A stretch of 64,000 nt of DNA from Streptomyces sp. NBC_00457 (lineage in GTDB: Bacteria > Actinomycetota > Actinomycetes > Streptomycetales > Streptomycetaceae): the NCBI RefSeq assembly GCF_036014015.1, contig NZ_CP107905.1, positions 9,734,001 through 9,798,000 on the forward strand. Direction: 5' to 3'. The first letter of the stretch is position 1. Every line of letters begins with the position of its first letter. Under the pieces are notes generated by a model. That model saw only the letters and a program-made list of their open reading frames with translations, ran no database searches and was not told the DNA's origin. Positions 25,280-33,642 of the stretch are shown here, one piece after another. The translations under genes and the position numbers were made by a program.

Positions 25280-25939
25280 GTGCGCGTGGTGATCGCCGAG
25301 GACAACGCTCTGCTCAGGGAAGGGCTCGTGCTGCTGCTGACCTCGTCCGGGCACGAGGTCGTGGCCGTGGCCGGCAGCGGGCCGGAGATCATGCCCGCGC
25401 TGCTGCAGCACCGCCCGGACGTGGCCGTGCTGGACGTACGGATGCCGCCAGGCTTCCGCGATGAGGGCCTGCGGGCCGCCCTGGAGGCACGGGAGAAGAT
25501 CCCCGGGCTGCCGGTGCTGGTCCTGTCCCAGTACGTCGAGGAGTCGTACGCCGCCGAGCTGCTCGGCGGCGGGGCGAGCGGGGTCGGCTATCTGCTCAAG
25601 GACCGGGTGGGCCGGGTCGACGAGTTCCTGGACGCCCTGGAGCGGGTCGCCTCCGGCGGTACGGCACTGGACCCGGAGGTGGTGACCGAACTGCTGACGC
25701 GCCGCCGGGACTCACCCCTTGACTCCCTCACCCCGCGCGAGCGCGAGGTGCTGAAGCTGATGGCGGAGGGGCACGACAACGCCACCATCGCCAAGACGCT
25801 GGTCATCACCGAGCGGTCGGTCAGCAAGCACATCGGCAACGTCTTCCTGAAGCTGCACCTTCCGCCCAGCGACAGCGGGCACCGCCGGGTGCTCGCTGTG
25901 CTGGCCTACCTCAACGACCATCAGCAGAAGGAGTCTTGA
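25280..25939 (+). CDS. NarL/LuxR-type response regulator
   Basis: 219-residue DNA-binding regulator. The receiver starts VRVVIAEDN (acidic pair), with VLDVRMPP holding the phospho-Asp, VLSQYVE and the YLLKDR Lys. The C-terminal LuxR helix-turn-helix shows LTPREREVLKLMAEG and TIAKTLVITERSVSKHI. GTG 25280 follows AAGGACGG. It is the output of the two-kinase operon and ends 4 bp from the convergent SGNH hydrolase stop. The target genes are unknown; the convergent transporter/hydrolase pair is a candidate by proximity only. Confidence 0.92.
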   Translation: MRVVIAEDNALLREGLVLLLTSSGHEVVAVAGSGPEIMPALLQHRPDVAVLDVRMPPGFRDEGLRAALEAREKIPGLPVLVLSQYVEESYAAELLGGGASGVGYLLKDRVGRVDEFLDALERVASGGTALDPEVVTELLTRRRDSPLDSLTPREREVLKLMAEGHDNATIAKTLVITERSVSKHIGNVFLKLHLPPSDSGHRRVLAVLAYLNDHQQKES

Positions 25940-25943
25940 GCGC

Positions 25944-26873
25944 TCACCGGAGGACATCCAGCACGGCGTCCGCCATCCCGCGTTCGCCGCGCGCGTTGGG
26001 GTGGACGGCTGCGGCCGGGCTGCTGGGGACAAGGGGTTCGATCCAGCGGGTGGCCGCGTCCGAGCAGGCATCGCGGCCCTCGGACGGACCGTACGTGTCG
26101 ACGTACACTGCTCCGGACGCCTGAGCCCGCTCCCGCAGCTCGCTGTTGAGCTGCTGCTCCTTCTCCCTCAGGTAGCTCATGTCGCCAGGCGCGAGGGGCA
26201 GGTCGCCGCCGCAGCCGGTGCCGTCGGCGGGCAGGATCGCCGGATAGCCGACGACGTAGACCCGGGCCTGGGGCGCGCGGCGGTTGATCTTCGTCAGCGC
26301 GCCGGCCAGCCGTTCGCCCGCGGTCTCGATCTTCCGCTCCACCTCGTCGGTGCCGCGGTCGACGTAGTGCCGTTTGCAAGGGGTGTCCTCGGGGATGTAC
26401 TTGCCGCTGCCGAGGGCCTGGTACGCCACCCCCATCGTGACGCACCGCTTGATCATCGAGCCGAAGCCGATGTCGTTGCCGCCGATGCCGAGGGTGACCA
26501 GGCGGGTCTTCGGCGAAAGCGCTGCGAGCTGGGGCGGGTTGGTGCCGTGGTCCGTGAGCTGAGGTCTGGTCAGGGCGGTGATGGTGGCGCCGCTGCAGCT
26601 GACATCGCGGAAGTCGGTGTCCTCCACGCCAAGATGTGAGGCGACCAGTGCCGGGTAGTTGTGGTCGGAGCGGTCGCAGCCGGCCGGGGTGCCTGTCTGG
26701 CCGGGGATCTTCGGGCCGGCGGTGTAGGAGTCGCCGAGGGCGACGTACGGGCCTTTCGCAGCGGGGGCGGCTTGGGCCTGGTCGTGCTCGTTCCGGGCGA
26801 CGCCGACCACGGTGGCCAGCGTGCCGCAGGTGACGAGGGCGCCGACCAGTACGGTCCGGATGTGAGGTGCCAT
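25944..26873 (-). CDS. Secreted SGNH/GDSL hydrolase
   Basis: Exported esterase or lipase-like enzyme, 309 residues. The N-terminal signal peptide (IRTVLVGALVTCGTLATVV) is followed by GDSYTAG with the catalytic Ser, SCSGATI with the oxyanion Gly, GIGGNDIG with the Asn, and VHPNARGERGM with the catalytic His. Six Cys in the mature part suggest disulfides, as in Streptomyces secreted SGNH lipases. ATG 26873 overlaps the stop of the upstream transporter by one base (TGATG), so it depends on that gene's translation. The substrate is unknown. Confidence 0.88.
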   Translation of the reverse strand: MAPHIRTVLVGALVTCGTLATVVGVARNEHDQAQAAPAAKGPYVALGDSYTAGPKIPGQTGTPAGCDRSDHNYPALVASHLGVEDTDFRDVSCSGATITALTRPQLTDHGTNPPQLAALSPKTRLVTLGIGGNDIGFGSMIKRCVTMGVAYQALGSGKYIPEDTPCKRHYVDRGTDEVERKIETAGERLAGALTKINRRAPQARVYVVGYPAILPADGTGCGGDLPLAPGDMSYLREKEQQLNSELRERAQASGAVYVDTYGPSEGRDACSDAATRWIEPLVPSSPAAAVHPNARGERGMADAVLDVLR

Positions 26874-27789
26874 CAAAGGGTCCTGCCTTCAAGTTCGGTC
26901 ACTCCCGCGAGGCGCGGGTACGTAGGGCGGCCGACCGCCGGGGGGCGCGGGGCCGGAGCAGTGCGGGCGGGGCCATGTGCCGCGGGGGCCCGGGCGTCGT
27001 CCGCTGCGGGGAGGGCGGTGGTGGGGCGGGCGAGGTGGAGGATTCCGCGGGCGGCGAGTGCTGCGCCGGTGAGGGCCGGGGCGATGCCGGGGAGGCCGCC
27101 GTGGATGTGCTCGCCGAGGAGGGTGAGGCCGATGGCCGATGCGGCCAGAGGGTTGGCCAGGGTGAGGGTGGCGAGGGGAGCGCCGAGCCCGCCGGTGTAG
27201 GCGGTCTGGGACAGCAGCGGACCGCCACGGCCAGGGCGACGGCCGGGACAGCCACCGGTGCGGTCTGCCAGGTCGGCAGACGGTCGGTGCGCAGGACCGT
27301 CCGGGTGAGCGCGGAGCCGGTGCCGGAGGCGATCCCGGAGGCCGCCGCCAGGGCCAGGGCGAGCAGGACGACGAGGGAGGCGGTGACCGCGACGGCCACG
27401 GCGGACGGGGTGGTGAGGACGCCCGTGGAGTCCCCGCCGGTCGCGGTGAGCGGGAGCGGGGCGGCGAACCCGGCGAGGGCGAGCGCCATGCCGTGCCGTT
27501 CGCCACGGCTGACGCGGCGTCCGGCACCGCGGGCGGCGAGCGGGACGGCGGCTGTGACGGTCAGCGCGCCGAGGCACTGGACCGAGGTGAGCGGACGGTA
27601 CTTGAGGGCAGTGACGTGCAGCGCCGCGCCCGTGGCATGGGCGGCGTTCGACGCCCACCAGGCAGGACTGGTCAACATGTGCCGCAGCTCATGCCCGTCG
27701 GCGGAGGCGACACGGTGCTGCGTCGTGGCCGCGGCGGCGTAGGCGGCGATGGAGGCGAGCGCCAGTACCACGGCGACCGTGATGTTCAT
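26873..27789 (-). pseudogene. DMT-superfamily transporter with one frameshift
   Basis: The first frame from ATG 27789 (MNITVAVVLALASIAAYA) runs through about seven hydrophobic segments to VAVPAVALAVAV near 27222. A one-base shift is then needed to continue with GPLLSQTAYTGG, LATLTLANPLAASAIGL and LTGAALAARGIL. Together they form a complete 10-TMS drug/metabolite transporter. The shifted frame ends exactly at the TGATG overlap with the hydrolase gene, so the gene was intact recently, or the shift is a sequencing error. The 71-bp tripartite element lies 84 bp upstream of the ATG. Confidence 0.7.
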
Positions 27790-27872
27790 CGCGGGGCTCC
27801 AGTCGAGGGGGTGTTGCGGCTGGTGAAGTCCGGCCTGCGCAGCGGGGCTTGCGGGGCGTCCTGCTGTGTCGT

Positions 27873-27943
27873 CCACGATTCCCTGGGCCGGCGGCCGGGA
27901 CGAGGGAGCGCTCTCCCGAGGCGGGGGTGTAGCGCGCTGCACC
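27873..27943 (-). repeat. Tripartite 71-bp element, copy B
   Basis: Minus-strand reading: GGTGCAG-N4-CTACACC (27926-27943), 8 nt, GGGAG-N4-CTCCC (27904-27917), 21 nt, GGAATCGTGG (27873-27882). It points at the DMT transporter gene. The spacings equal those of copies A and C, and the second palindrome is perfect here. Confidence 0.65.
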
Positions 27944-28046
27944 CCGCGCCTCCGGCCAAGTCCACGAGCCCGGCGGCCGGAGCTGGGGGAAGCTCCGGCT
28001 ACCGGGCCCGGGATCGCGCTGCCCCTGTCCCCACGGGGGCGGCGCG

Positions 28047-28072
28047 GGGGCCGCCGCCGCTTCGGCGGCCCC
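28047..28072 (-). terminator. Strong hairpin downstream of MMPL gene
   Basis: GGGGCCGCCG (28047-28056) and CGGCGGCCCC (28063-28072) form a perfect 10-bp stem with a 6-nt loop, 44 bp after the MMPL stop on the minus strand. A second hairpin, CCGGAGCT/AGCTCCGG, lies at 27977-27998. Confidence 0.6.
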
Positions 28073-28115
28073 GGTCGGGAGGCGGCCGCCCCAAGAGGGG
28101 GCCGCGCGGTCGCCG

Positions 28116-30350
28116 CTAGCCGATGGGGACGGGCTCGGCGAGCGGCCGGTCGTCCGGGTCGGCGGCGGGAGCCGTCAGTGCCGGGACCTTGCGGCTGAGC
28201 TTCTCGCCCTCGACGTCGATGTCGGGCAGCAGCCGGTCCAGCCAGCGGGGCAGGTACCAGGCCTTGTCACCGAGGAGGGACAGGACGGCGGGGACGATCG
28301 CCATGCGGACGACGAAGGCGTCGAACAGGACCGCGATGGCCAGCCCGAACCCGATCATCTTGATCATCGACTCGCCGGCCCCGATGAAGCCGGAGAAGAC
28401 GGCCATCATGATCAGTGCGGCGGCCACGACCACCCGGGCACTGTGCTTGAACCCGGAGACGATCGCCGTCTTGGCCGCGTCCCCGTGGACGTAGGACTCG
28501 CGCACCCGCGAGACAAGGAACACCTCGTAGTCCATGGCGAGACCGAAGACGATGCCCACCAGGAAGATCGGCATCATGCTCATGATCGGCCCGGTGGACT
28601 CCACGCCCAGCAGGTCGGCGCCGTGCCCCTGCTGGAAGACCAGCACCACCGAACCCAGCGCCGCCAGCACGGACAGCAGAAACCCGAACGCGGCCTTCAC
28701 CGGCACCAGCAGAGACCGGAACACGACCAGCAGCAGGACGATGGCGAGTCCCACCACGACCGCCACATACGGCATCAGCGAGGCCTGCACCTTCTCGGCG
28801 ACGTCGATGTCCAGCGCGGTCTTGCCGGTGACCTCGAAGGAGGCGCCGGCCTTGGACTCGATGCCGGGGCGTTCGTCTCGGATGGTGGTGACGAGATCCT
28901 TGGTCTTCTCGTCCGTGGGTGCGGTGGACGGGACGGCGGAGAACACGGCGGTGTCACCGGCGGAGTTGAAGCGGGCCGGTGAGACGGACACGACCCCCTC
29001 CGTGGTCCGGACGTCCTGCGCGATCGCTGCCACAGCCGCCTTCGCATCCGCGGAGCCCTGGGCGTCCACGACGATGGTCAAGGGTCCGTTGAAGCCGGGA
29101 CCGAAGCCCTCGGCCAGGGCGTCGTACGCCCGGCGCTCGGTGGTGGAGGTGGGCTTGGCCTCGTCGCCGGGCATGCCGAGCTGGAGGTCCAGGACGGGCG
29201 TGGCGACGGCACCCAGGCCCACGACGCCGAGCAGCAGGACGGGCAGCGGGTGGCGTACGACGATGCGCGCCCAGCGAGATCCGCCGTTGTCCTCCTTGCG
29301 CTGCTTCCTGCGGTAGCGCGGGGAGTTGCGGCGGGCGCCGCGCGAGAGAACGGCGTTCGGCCAGAAGCCGAGGACGGCCGGGACCAGCGTCAGGCACACC
29401 AGCACCGCGACCAGGACCGCGGCAGCGGCGGCGAGCCCCATCTTGGTGAGCAGCGGAATGCCGACCACGGACAGCCCGGCCAGCGCGATGACGACCGTGA
29501 GGCCGGCGAAGACGACCGCCGAACCGGCCGTACCGGCGGCGAGACCCGCCGCTTCCCGCGGCGGGTGCCCCTTGGCACGCTCTTCCCGGTACCGGGAGAC
29601 GACGAACAGGGCGTAGTCGATGCCGCAGGCCAGACCGAGCATGGTGGCCAGCGTGCCGGTGCTCTCGGACAGGCCGAGCGCCTCCGACACGGCCATGATC
29701 CCGGCCATGCTGAGGCCGACACCGAGGATCGCGGTCAGCAGTGGCAGCCCGGCGGCGGCCATCGACCCGAAGGTGATCAGCAGGACGAGAGCGGCCACCG
29801 CGATGCCGACCACCTCGGCGGCGCCGCCCGCCGAGGGCTGGGTGGCCAGCGCGTCGCCGCCGACCTCGACGGTCAGGCCCGCGTCCCGGGCCCCGTCGAT
29901 GGCGCGCTCCAGGTGGTCCTTGCTCGCATCGGTCAGGTCGGCGGCGCCGGTCTTGAAGCTGACGGTCGCGTACGCCGTCGTACCGTCCCGACTCACCGCC
30001 TTCGCCTGGAAGGGGTCGACGGCACTGGCGACCTGGGTGCCGTCGGCGGCCTCGTCGACGAGGTGCTCGATGGCCCTTCTGTTCTCGGTGGCGGTGACCT
30101 TCTCACCGCTCGGTGCCACGAACACGATCCGGGCGCTCGCCGCGTCGGCCGCCGAGCCGGGGAAACGCTGCTCCAACAGGTCGAACGCCTTCTGCGACTC
30201 GATGCCGGGCATGGTGAAGCCTTCGTCCGCGGCGGCAGGCGCCTTGGAGGCGGCGAAACCGGCGGCGCCCAGCACCGCCACCCACAACAAGGTGACGAAC
30301 CAGCGCCACCGGAAAGCCACACGGCCCAGGCGATAAAGGACAGTTGCCAT
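28116..30350 (-). CDS. MMPL-family RND-type membrane transporter
   Basis: Proton-driven exporter of lipids or drugs, 744 residues. It has the duplicated MMPL layout: one N-terminal TMS (FVTLLWVAVLGAAGFAA), an extracytoplasmic domain, five TMS with GLACGIDYALFVVSRYREE, then another TMS, a second outer domain (DAQGSADAKAAVAAIAQDV) and five TMS with GLAMDYEVFLVSRVRE. The GxxxDY motifs carry the proton-path Asp. ATG 30350 was chosen as the family N-terminus MATVLYRLG. A tripartite element lies 119 bp upstream and a strong hairpin follows the gene, so it is a single-gene unit. Its cargo is unknown. Confidence 0.92.
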   Translation of the reverse strand: MATVLYRLGRVAFRWRWFVTLLWVAVLGAAGFAASKAPAAADEGFTMPGIESQKAFDLLEQRFPGSAADAASARIVFVAPSGEKVTATENRRAIEHLVDEAADGTQVASAVDPFQAKAVSRDGTTAYATVSFKTGAADLTDASKDHLERAIDGARDAGLTVEVGGDALATQPSAGGAAEVVGIAVAALVLLITFGSMAAAGLPLLTAILGVGLSMAGIMAVSEALGLSESTGTLATMLGLACGIDYALFVVSRYREERAKGHPPREAAGLAAGTAGSAVVFAGLTVVIALAGLSVVGIPLLTKMGLAAAAAVLVAVLVCLTLVPAVLGFWPNAVLSRGARRNSPRYRRKQRKEDNGGSRWARIVVRHPLPVLLLGVVGLGAVATPVLDLQLGMPGDEAKPTSTTERRAYDALAEGFGPGFNGPLTIVVDAQGSADAKAAVAAIAQDVRTTEGVVSVSPARFNSAGDTAVFSAVPSTAPTDEKTKDLVTTIRDERPGIESKAGASFEVTGKTALDIDVAEKVQASLMPYVAVVVGLAIVLLLVVFRSLLVPVKAAFGFLLSVLAALGSVVLVFQQGHGADLLGVESTGPIMSMMPIFLVGIVFGLAMDYEVFLVSRVRESYVHGDAAKTAIVSGFKHSARVVVAAALIMMAVFSGFIGAGESMIKMIGFGLAIAVLFDAFVVRMAIVPAVLSLLGDKAWYLPRWLDRLLPDIDVEGEKLSRKVPALTAPAADPDDRPLAEPVPIG

Positions 30351-30468
30351 GGCGGAATACGCCTCCACATCAGCGGTTCAGGAACGGCGAGAAGTCGAAG
30401 AACCGCCTCTGTGGGGGTGCGCCCTGTTTGTTCATAGGGGAGCTGGGAGGGGGCCCTTCCGTCGCCCT

Positions 30469-30539
30469 CCACGATTCCGTCGGCAGCGTGTCGCCACGAG
30501 GGAGCACCCTCCCGAACCGGAGGTGTAGCCCGCTACACC
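30469..30539 (-). repeat. Tripartite 71-bp element, copy C
   Basis: Minus-strand reading: GGTGTAG-N4-CTACACC (30522-30539, perfect palindrome), 8 nt, GGGAG-N4-CTCCC (30500-30513, perfect), 21 nt, GGAATCGTGG (30469-30478). It points at the MMPL gene. The remainder of the 376-bp gap 30351-30726 shows no gene. Confidence 0.65.
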
Positions 30540-30726
30540 CGTCGAGATGGGAAACGAGTGGGAACGGTGCGAGAGCCTTCCGCCCGACGGCGCGCGGCGG
30601 TGATCGACGCCGAGCCGCAAGGTCCTTGCTCGTGCCCGTTGGTGACCGAGGTTGTCGGTCAACGGAGCAGGGCTGGGAAGCGAGCGGTGTCAGGACACGT
30701 CCGCTAGAGATCTTTAATGGCTGGGG

Positions 30727-31140
30727 CTACGGCGGTTGGAGGTCGAGTCCGGTCTTGGCGATGAGCCCCTCGACGAGGTGCGGGCGGTACTGCATCCGTT
30801 TCAGCCGCGTCTTCACCAGCACGGCGAGCTGGTCGAGGCTGTGTTTGGTGAGGTTGGCCAGGGATCTCTTCAGGTGCGACGACACGCCCTCGACCGGGTT
30901 GAGCTCGGGAGCGTACGGCGGCATCTGGTAGACGGTCAGCCATAATCGCGCGGCGATCAGCCGTCGCATGGTGCGGCTGACGTGCGTGTTCAAATTGTCC
31001 CAGACCAAGACGACGGGACCGCCGAGTTGCTGGTGTGCGGCGTCGAGCAGGCGGGCGTAGTCGGTCTCGGTGAAGCCCTTGCGCCGCCCCTTGGCGGGGC
31101 CGCGGTCGAGGTGAATGCGGTAGATCAGGCGCGGCGCGGC
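30727..31140 (-). pseudogene. IS630-family transposase, C-terminal half
   Basis: The minus strand reads APRLIYRIHLDRG, GFTETDYARLLDAAHQQLGG, VVLVWDNLNTHVSRTM and YAPELNPVEGVSSHLKRSL, ending GLIAKTGLDLQPP. These are the second Asp (VWDN) and final Glu (NPVE) regions of the DDE domain. The N-terminal helix-turn-helix and first Asp are missing. The 5' break coincides with the truncated end of the nuclease-like gene, so the element inserted there and then lost its other part. Confidence 0.75.
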
Positions 31141-31865
31141 TGGATGCGCACGGTGGCGACGTACTTGATCCGTCGGTACGCGATGTAGTGCTGCTGGGTC
31201 TCCTTCTGCATGTCACCGTGTGACAGGAGCACTTCGTCCAGATCCCAGTAGAGGTCCTTGAGGTCCTGAGGCGCCTCGTCGAGGTACTGCTGCACCGACT
31301 TGGGAGCGGGTGAACTCGAGGATCGGGGGGCGTCGAGGATCGTCCGTCCTGACGGAGAAGCGACACCGGCAATCGTGGCAACGAGCTGCAGCGTGAGCAC
31401 GTCGTCGAAGATCCGATACATCACCAGGTCGATCCTGCGGCCGATCATCTCGATCGCCACGGTGTCGTGGCGTGTGAAAGCCCCAGCGACGCAGACGATC
31501 CGGGGATTGCTCCAGTCGATCTCGGCAGCGGCCTCAGCGCCGAACTTGTTCTTGACCAGACTCTCGAACTCATGGTGGTGGTCGTGGAGCCATGACAGGT
31601 AGGAGAGCCCCTGGTTGATGACGTTCTGGTCGCGGGAGCGCTTGTACTCCACGATGACTGGTGTCCCGCTCTCGTCCAAGCCGAGGGAGTCGATCCGGCC
31701 GCGGTGACGTCCGGTGCGGTACTCGGTCACCAGGAAGCGGATACCGAGCATGGCCTCCATGTTGGCCTCGATCAGCGTCTGCAGCTCGCGTTCCACCCCC
31801 ACGGACGCCCCAGATATCTCGGTAGCTCGCCCACCTCGCAGCCTGAAGACCTTCAGGTTGCTCAT
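31125..31865 (-). CDS. PD-(D/E)xK nuclease-like / DUF5655 protein, C-terminally truncated
   Basis: 246 residues. The N-terminal half has a PD-(D/E)xK-like core: GRIDSLGLDE then VIVEYKRS, the D-x(n)-ExK pattern of restriction-type nuclease folds. The C-terminal part (QDLKDLYWDLDEVLL; HYIAYRRIKYVATVRIQP) matches the start of a DUF5655 domain, which normally continues for dozens more residues but here ends PRRA where the IS630 remnant begins. The insertion therefore cut off its end. ATG 31865 has GGGGAGG upstream. A defence or repair role is plausible from the fold, but the copy may be inactive. Confidence 0.7.
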   Translation of the reverse strand: MSNLKVFRLRGGRATEISGASVGVERELQTLIEANMEAMLGIRFLVTEYRTGRHRGRIDSLGLDESGTPVIVEYKRSRDQNVINQGLSYLSWLHDHHHEFESLVKNKFGAEAAAEIDWSNPRIVCVAGAFTRHDTVAIEMIGRRIDLVMYRIFDDVLTLQLVATIAGVASPSGRTILDAPRSSSSPAPKSVQQYLDEAPQDLKDLYWDLDEVLLSHGDMQKETQQHYIAYRRIKYVATVRIQPRRA

Positions 31866-32063
31866 GCCCCTCCCCGACTCCACCTTGATCACTGCGTATG
31901 GACAATCGCGGTGAAGAGAGGCCTATTCCCCAGATCCCGCTCCAGCCGTACGGGCTGAGCCGGTCACGGTTGGACCTTCGATGCCGTGGGATCGCGTGGC
32001 ATCAGCCGGGCCGACTACTTCCTTTGCCGACACGACGTGAACGTCCAGGTGCGGCCGTCTTTG

Positions 32064-32246
32064 CTATCCGTTCTTGGCGAACTCGACGAAAACCGCCCAA
32101 GCTGCGGGCTGGATGGCCAGGAGTCCGTGACTGCGGGCCTTGGTGTCCCGCACCATCACCAATCCCGGTTCACTGTCGGCCACTTCAACGCAGTTCTCTG
32201 TGCCCGTGTAGGAGCTGGTACGCCACTTTGGGGTCACAGGGGGCAT
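32064..32246 (-). CDS. DUF397 domain protein
   Basis: 60-residue actinobacterial small protein. KWRTSSYTGTENCVEVAD is the DUF397 signature and WAVFVEFAKNG its usual end. DUF397 genes nearly always follow an XRE regulator, as here (9 bp gap), and the pair is known from Streptomyces developmental loci such as whiJ- and abaA-type clusters. AGGAG precedes ATG 32246. It probably binds or tunes the regulator; the mechanism is not settled. Confidence 0.9.
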   Translation of the reverse strand: MPPVTPKWRTSSYTGTENCVEVADSEPGLVMVRDTKARSHGLLAIQPAAWAVFVEFAKNG

Positions 32247-32255
32247 GGTGCTCTC

Positions 32256-33110
32256 CTAGTCGTTCGGCATCTGATCAAAATGTCGGGTGGCGGTGAGGAT
32301 GAGGTCACGGACGGCCGTGCCGTAGACCGCGGACTGCTTCAACAGGGCGAAGGCCTTGGCATACAGGTCGATCTCTCGTGGCTGGGTTACTGAGAACTCT
32401 GCCGAGTAGGTCTCCACCAGAACGAGCTTGTCGTCGAACATGGAGAAGCCGTGACCGAGCCAGATCTCGGTGGCTGCGGCACGGGGGACGATGCCGAGGC
32501 TCACGCGGGGCAGTCCCATCAGGGCCAGGAGGCGGTCGAGTTGAGACTTCATGACCTCTGGCCCGCCTACGTTGGAGTACAAGGCCTGTTCGCCGAGGAG
32601 CACGTTGTAGATCCGGTTGCCCTCGTAGAGGTACCGCTGCCGTTCGAGTCGCTTGCCGACGGCGGCCTCTGTGTCGTTGGGGAACTCCAGGAAACTGACG
32701 GCCTGTTGGAAGATCTCGGCGGCGTAGTCCGCTGTCTGGAAGGTCCCCCAGATCATGTTGGGGTGCCAGATCCGGAAGACCTTGGTCTTGGCATAGACCG
32801 GTAGGGACTTCTTCTGTCTGGTCTCGGCGCCCGTCTGGACCTGCCGGCGCCACTCAAGCCACAGCTCATCAATGTGGCGAACCGTGGCGATCAGGTCCTC
32901 GATGTGTTGCTCTTGCCGGGTCGCCGTGCACCAGGCCCTGATGTCTTGCTCGCTGGCGTTCTGCTTGCCGTGCTCAAGGCGAGAGACCTTGGACTCTTGC
33001 CAGTTGAGGGCACGTGCGAGGGCCCGGCCGCTGGTGAATCCGGCATCCTTCCGGAAGCCGCGCAACCGGGCACCCAGTGCCTCGCGCGTTTCTTGTGCTT
33101 GGTTGCTCAC
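32256..33110 (-). CDS. XRE-family regulator with DUF5753 domain
   Basis: 284-residue DNA-binding protein. The N-terminal helix-turn-helix has LGARLRGFRKDAGFTSGRA and WQESKVSRLEHGKQNASEQD; the C-terminal DUF5753 ligand-type domain includes FQTADYAAEIF, RLERQRYLYEG and YLLGEQALY-like segments, ending ILTATRHFDQM. GTG 33110 is chosen from the family N-terminus; the ribosome-binding site is poor. With DUF397 downstream and DUF6879 upstream it forms a three-gene regulatory module common in Streptomyces. It may control the divergent genes that lead to the radical SAM cluster. Confidence 0.9.
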   Translation of the reverse strand: MSNQAQETREALGARLRGFRKDAGFTSGRALARALNWQESKVSRLEHGKQNASEQDIRAWCTATRQEQHIEDLIATVRHIDELWLEWRRQVQTGAETRQKKSLPVYAKTKVFRIWHPNMIWGTFQTADYAAEIFQQAVSFLEFPNDTEAAVGKRLERQRYLYEGNRIYNVLLGEQALYSNVGGPEVMKSQLDRLLALMGLPRVSLGIVPRAAATEIWLGHGFSMFDDKLVLVETYSAEFSVTQPREIDLYAKAFALLKQSAVYGTAVRDLILTATRHFDQMPND

Positions 33111-33117
33111 GGATGGT

Positions 33118-33642
33118 TCAGGGCTTGTACTCGCGGTGCGGGATGGCCAGTTCCCAGAGCAGATCGCGGACTCGGACGCACTCAGCAACGGCCTCGGGAG
33201 CCTCGACCAGCTCCGAGCCGAGCACGCGGCCGTCGCTGTCGAAGTGCCCCACGGCCAGGAGGCGACCGTCGAACAGCCACCAGTCGTTGCCGTCGACGGG
33301 GAAGGCCAGCTCGTCGGGAAGCAAGTGACGCGGCAGCCAACGGATCTCCTCGCCAGCCTGCTCGTTGTGCGGAGTGGCGGCGTACTCCCACTGGATGTAG
33401 GGCGAGTGGGGCTCGGTGACAACGCGCACGCGACGGACGGTCTTGGCCTCTTGGGAGGCGCGCTTGATGAGCTGCGCCCACGGCTCCATGTACGAGTAGT
33501 CGACCGGATCTCCCCGAAGCCAGCACTCGAACGGCCCGTCCTCGTCCGGGACGGAGTAGTCGTCCCTCAGCTCCAGATGGAAGGCGTCCTTCGTGAAGGT
33601 CTCAAAGAGCCGGTTGCGCTTGGCGCTGGAGATCAACTCCAC
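33118..33642 (-). CDS. DUF6879 family protein
   Basis: 174 residues, soluble. Features include FETFTKDAFHLELRDDY near the start, RVRVVTEPHSPYIQWEY in the middle and WWLFDGRLLAVGHFD late, the pattern of DUF6879 proteins found beside XRE/DUF397 genes. GTG 33642 has GGAGGAA upstream and overlaps the preceding gene by 41 bp, so translation is coupled. The function is unknown; it has been suggested, for such modules in general, to act with the regulator in a toxin-antitoxin-like way, but nothing here proves it. Confidence 0.82.
   Translation of the reverse strand: MELISSAKRNRLFETFTKDAFHLELRDDYSVPDEDGPFECWLRGDPVDYSYMEPWAQLIKRASQEAKTVRRVRVVTEPHSPYIQWEYAATPHNEQAGEEIRWLPRHLLPDELAFPVDGNDWWLFDGRLLAVGHFDSDGRVLGSELVEAPEAVAECVRVRDLLWELAIPHREYKP

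Noticed and set aside
26030..26060. GGGTTCGATCC-like tRNA T-loop motif
   Set aside because: It lies inside the SGNH hydrolase gene (the WIEPLV region) and no cloverleaf or anticodon stem can be drawn.
30704..31381. 225-codon minus-strand protein across the IS630 remnant
   Set aside because: Wrong frame; the transposase motifs lie in the neighbouring frame ending at 30727.
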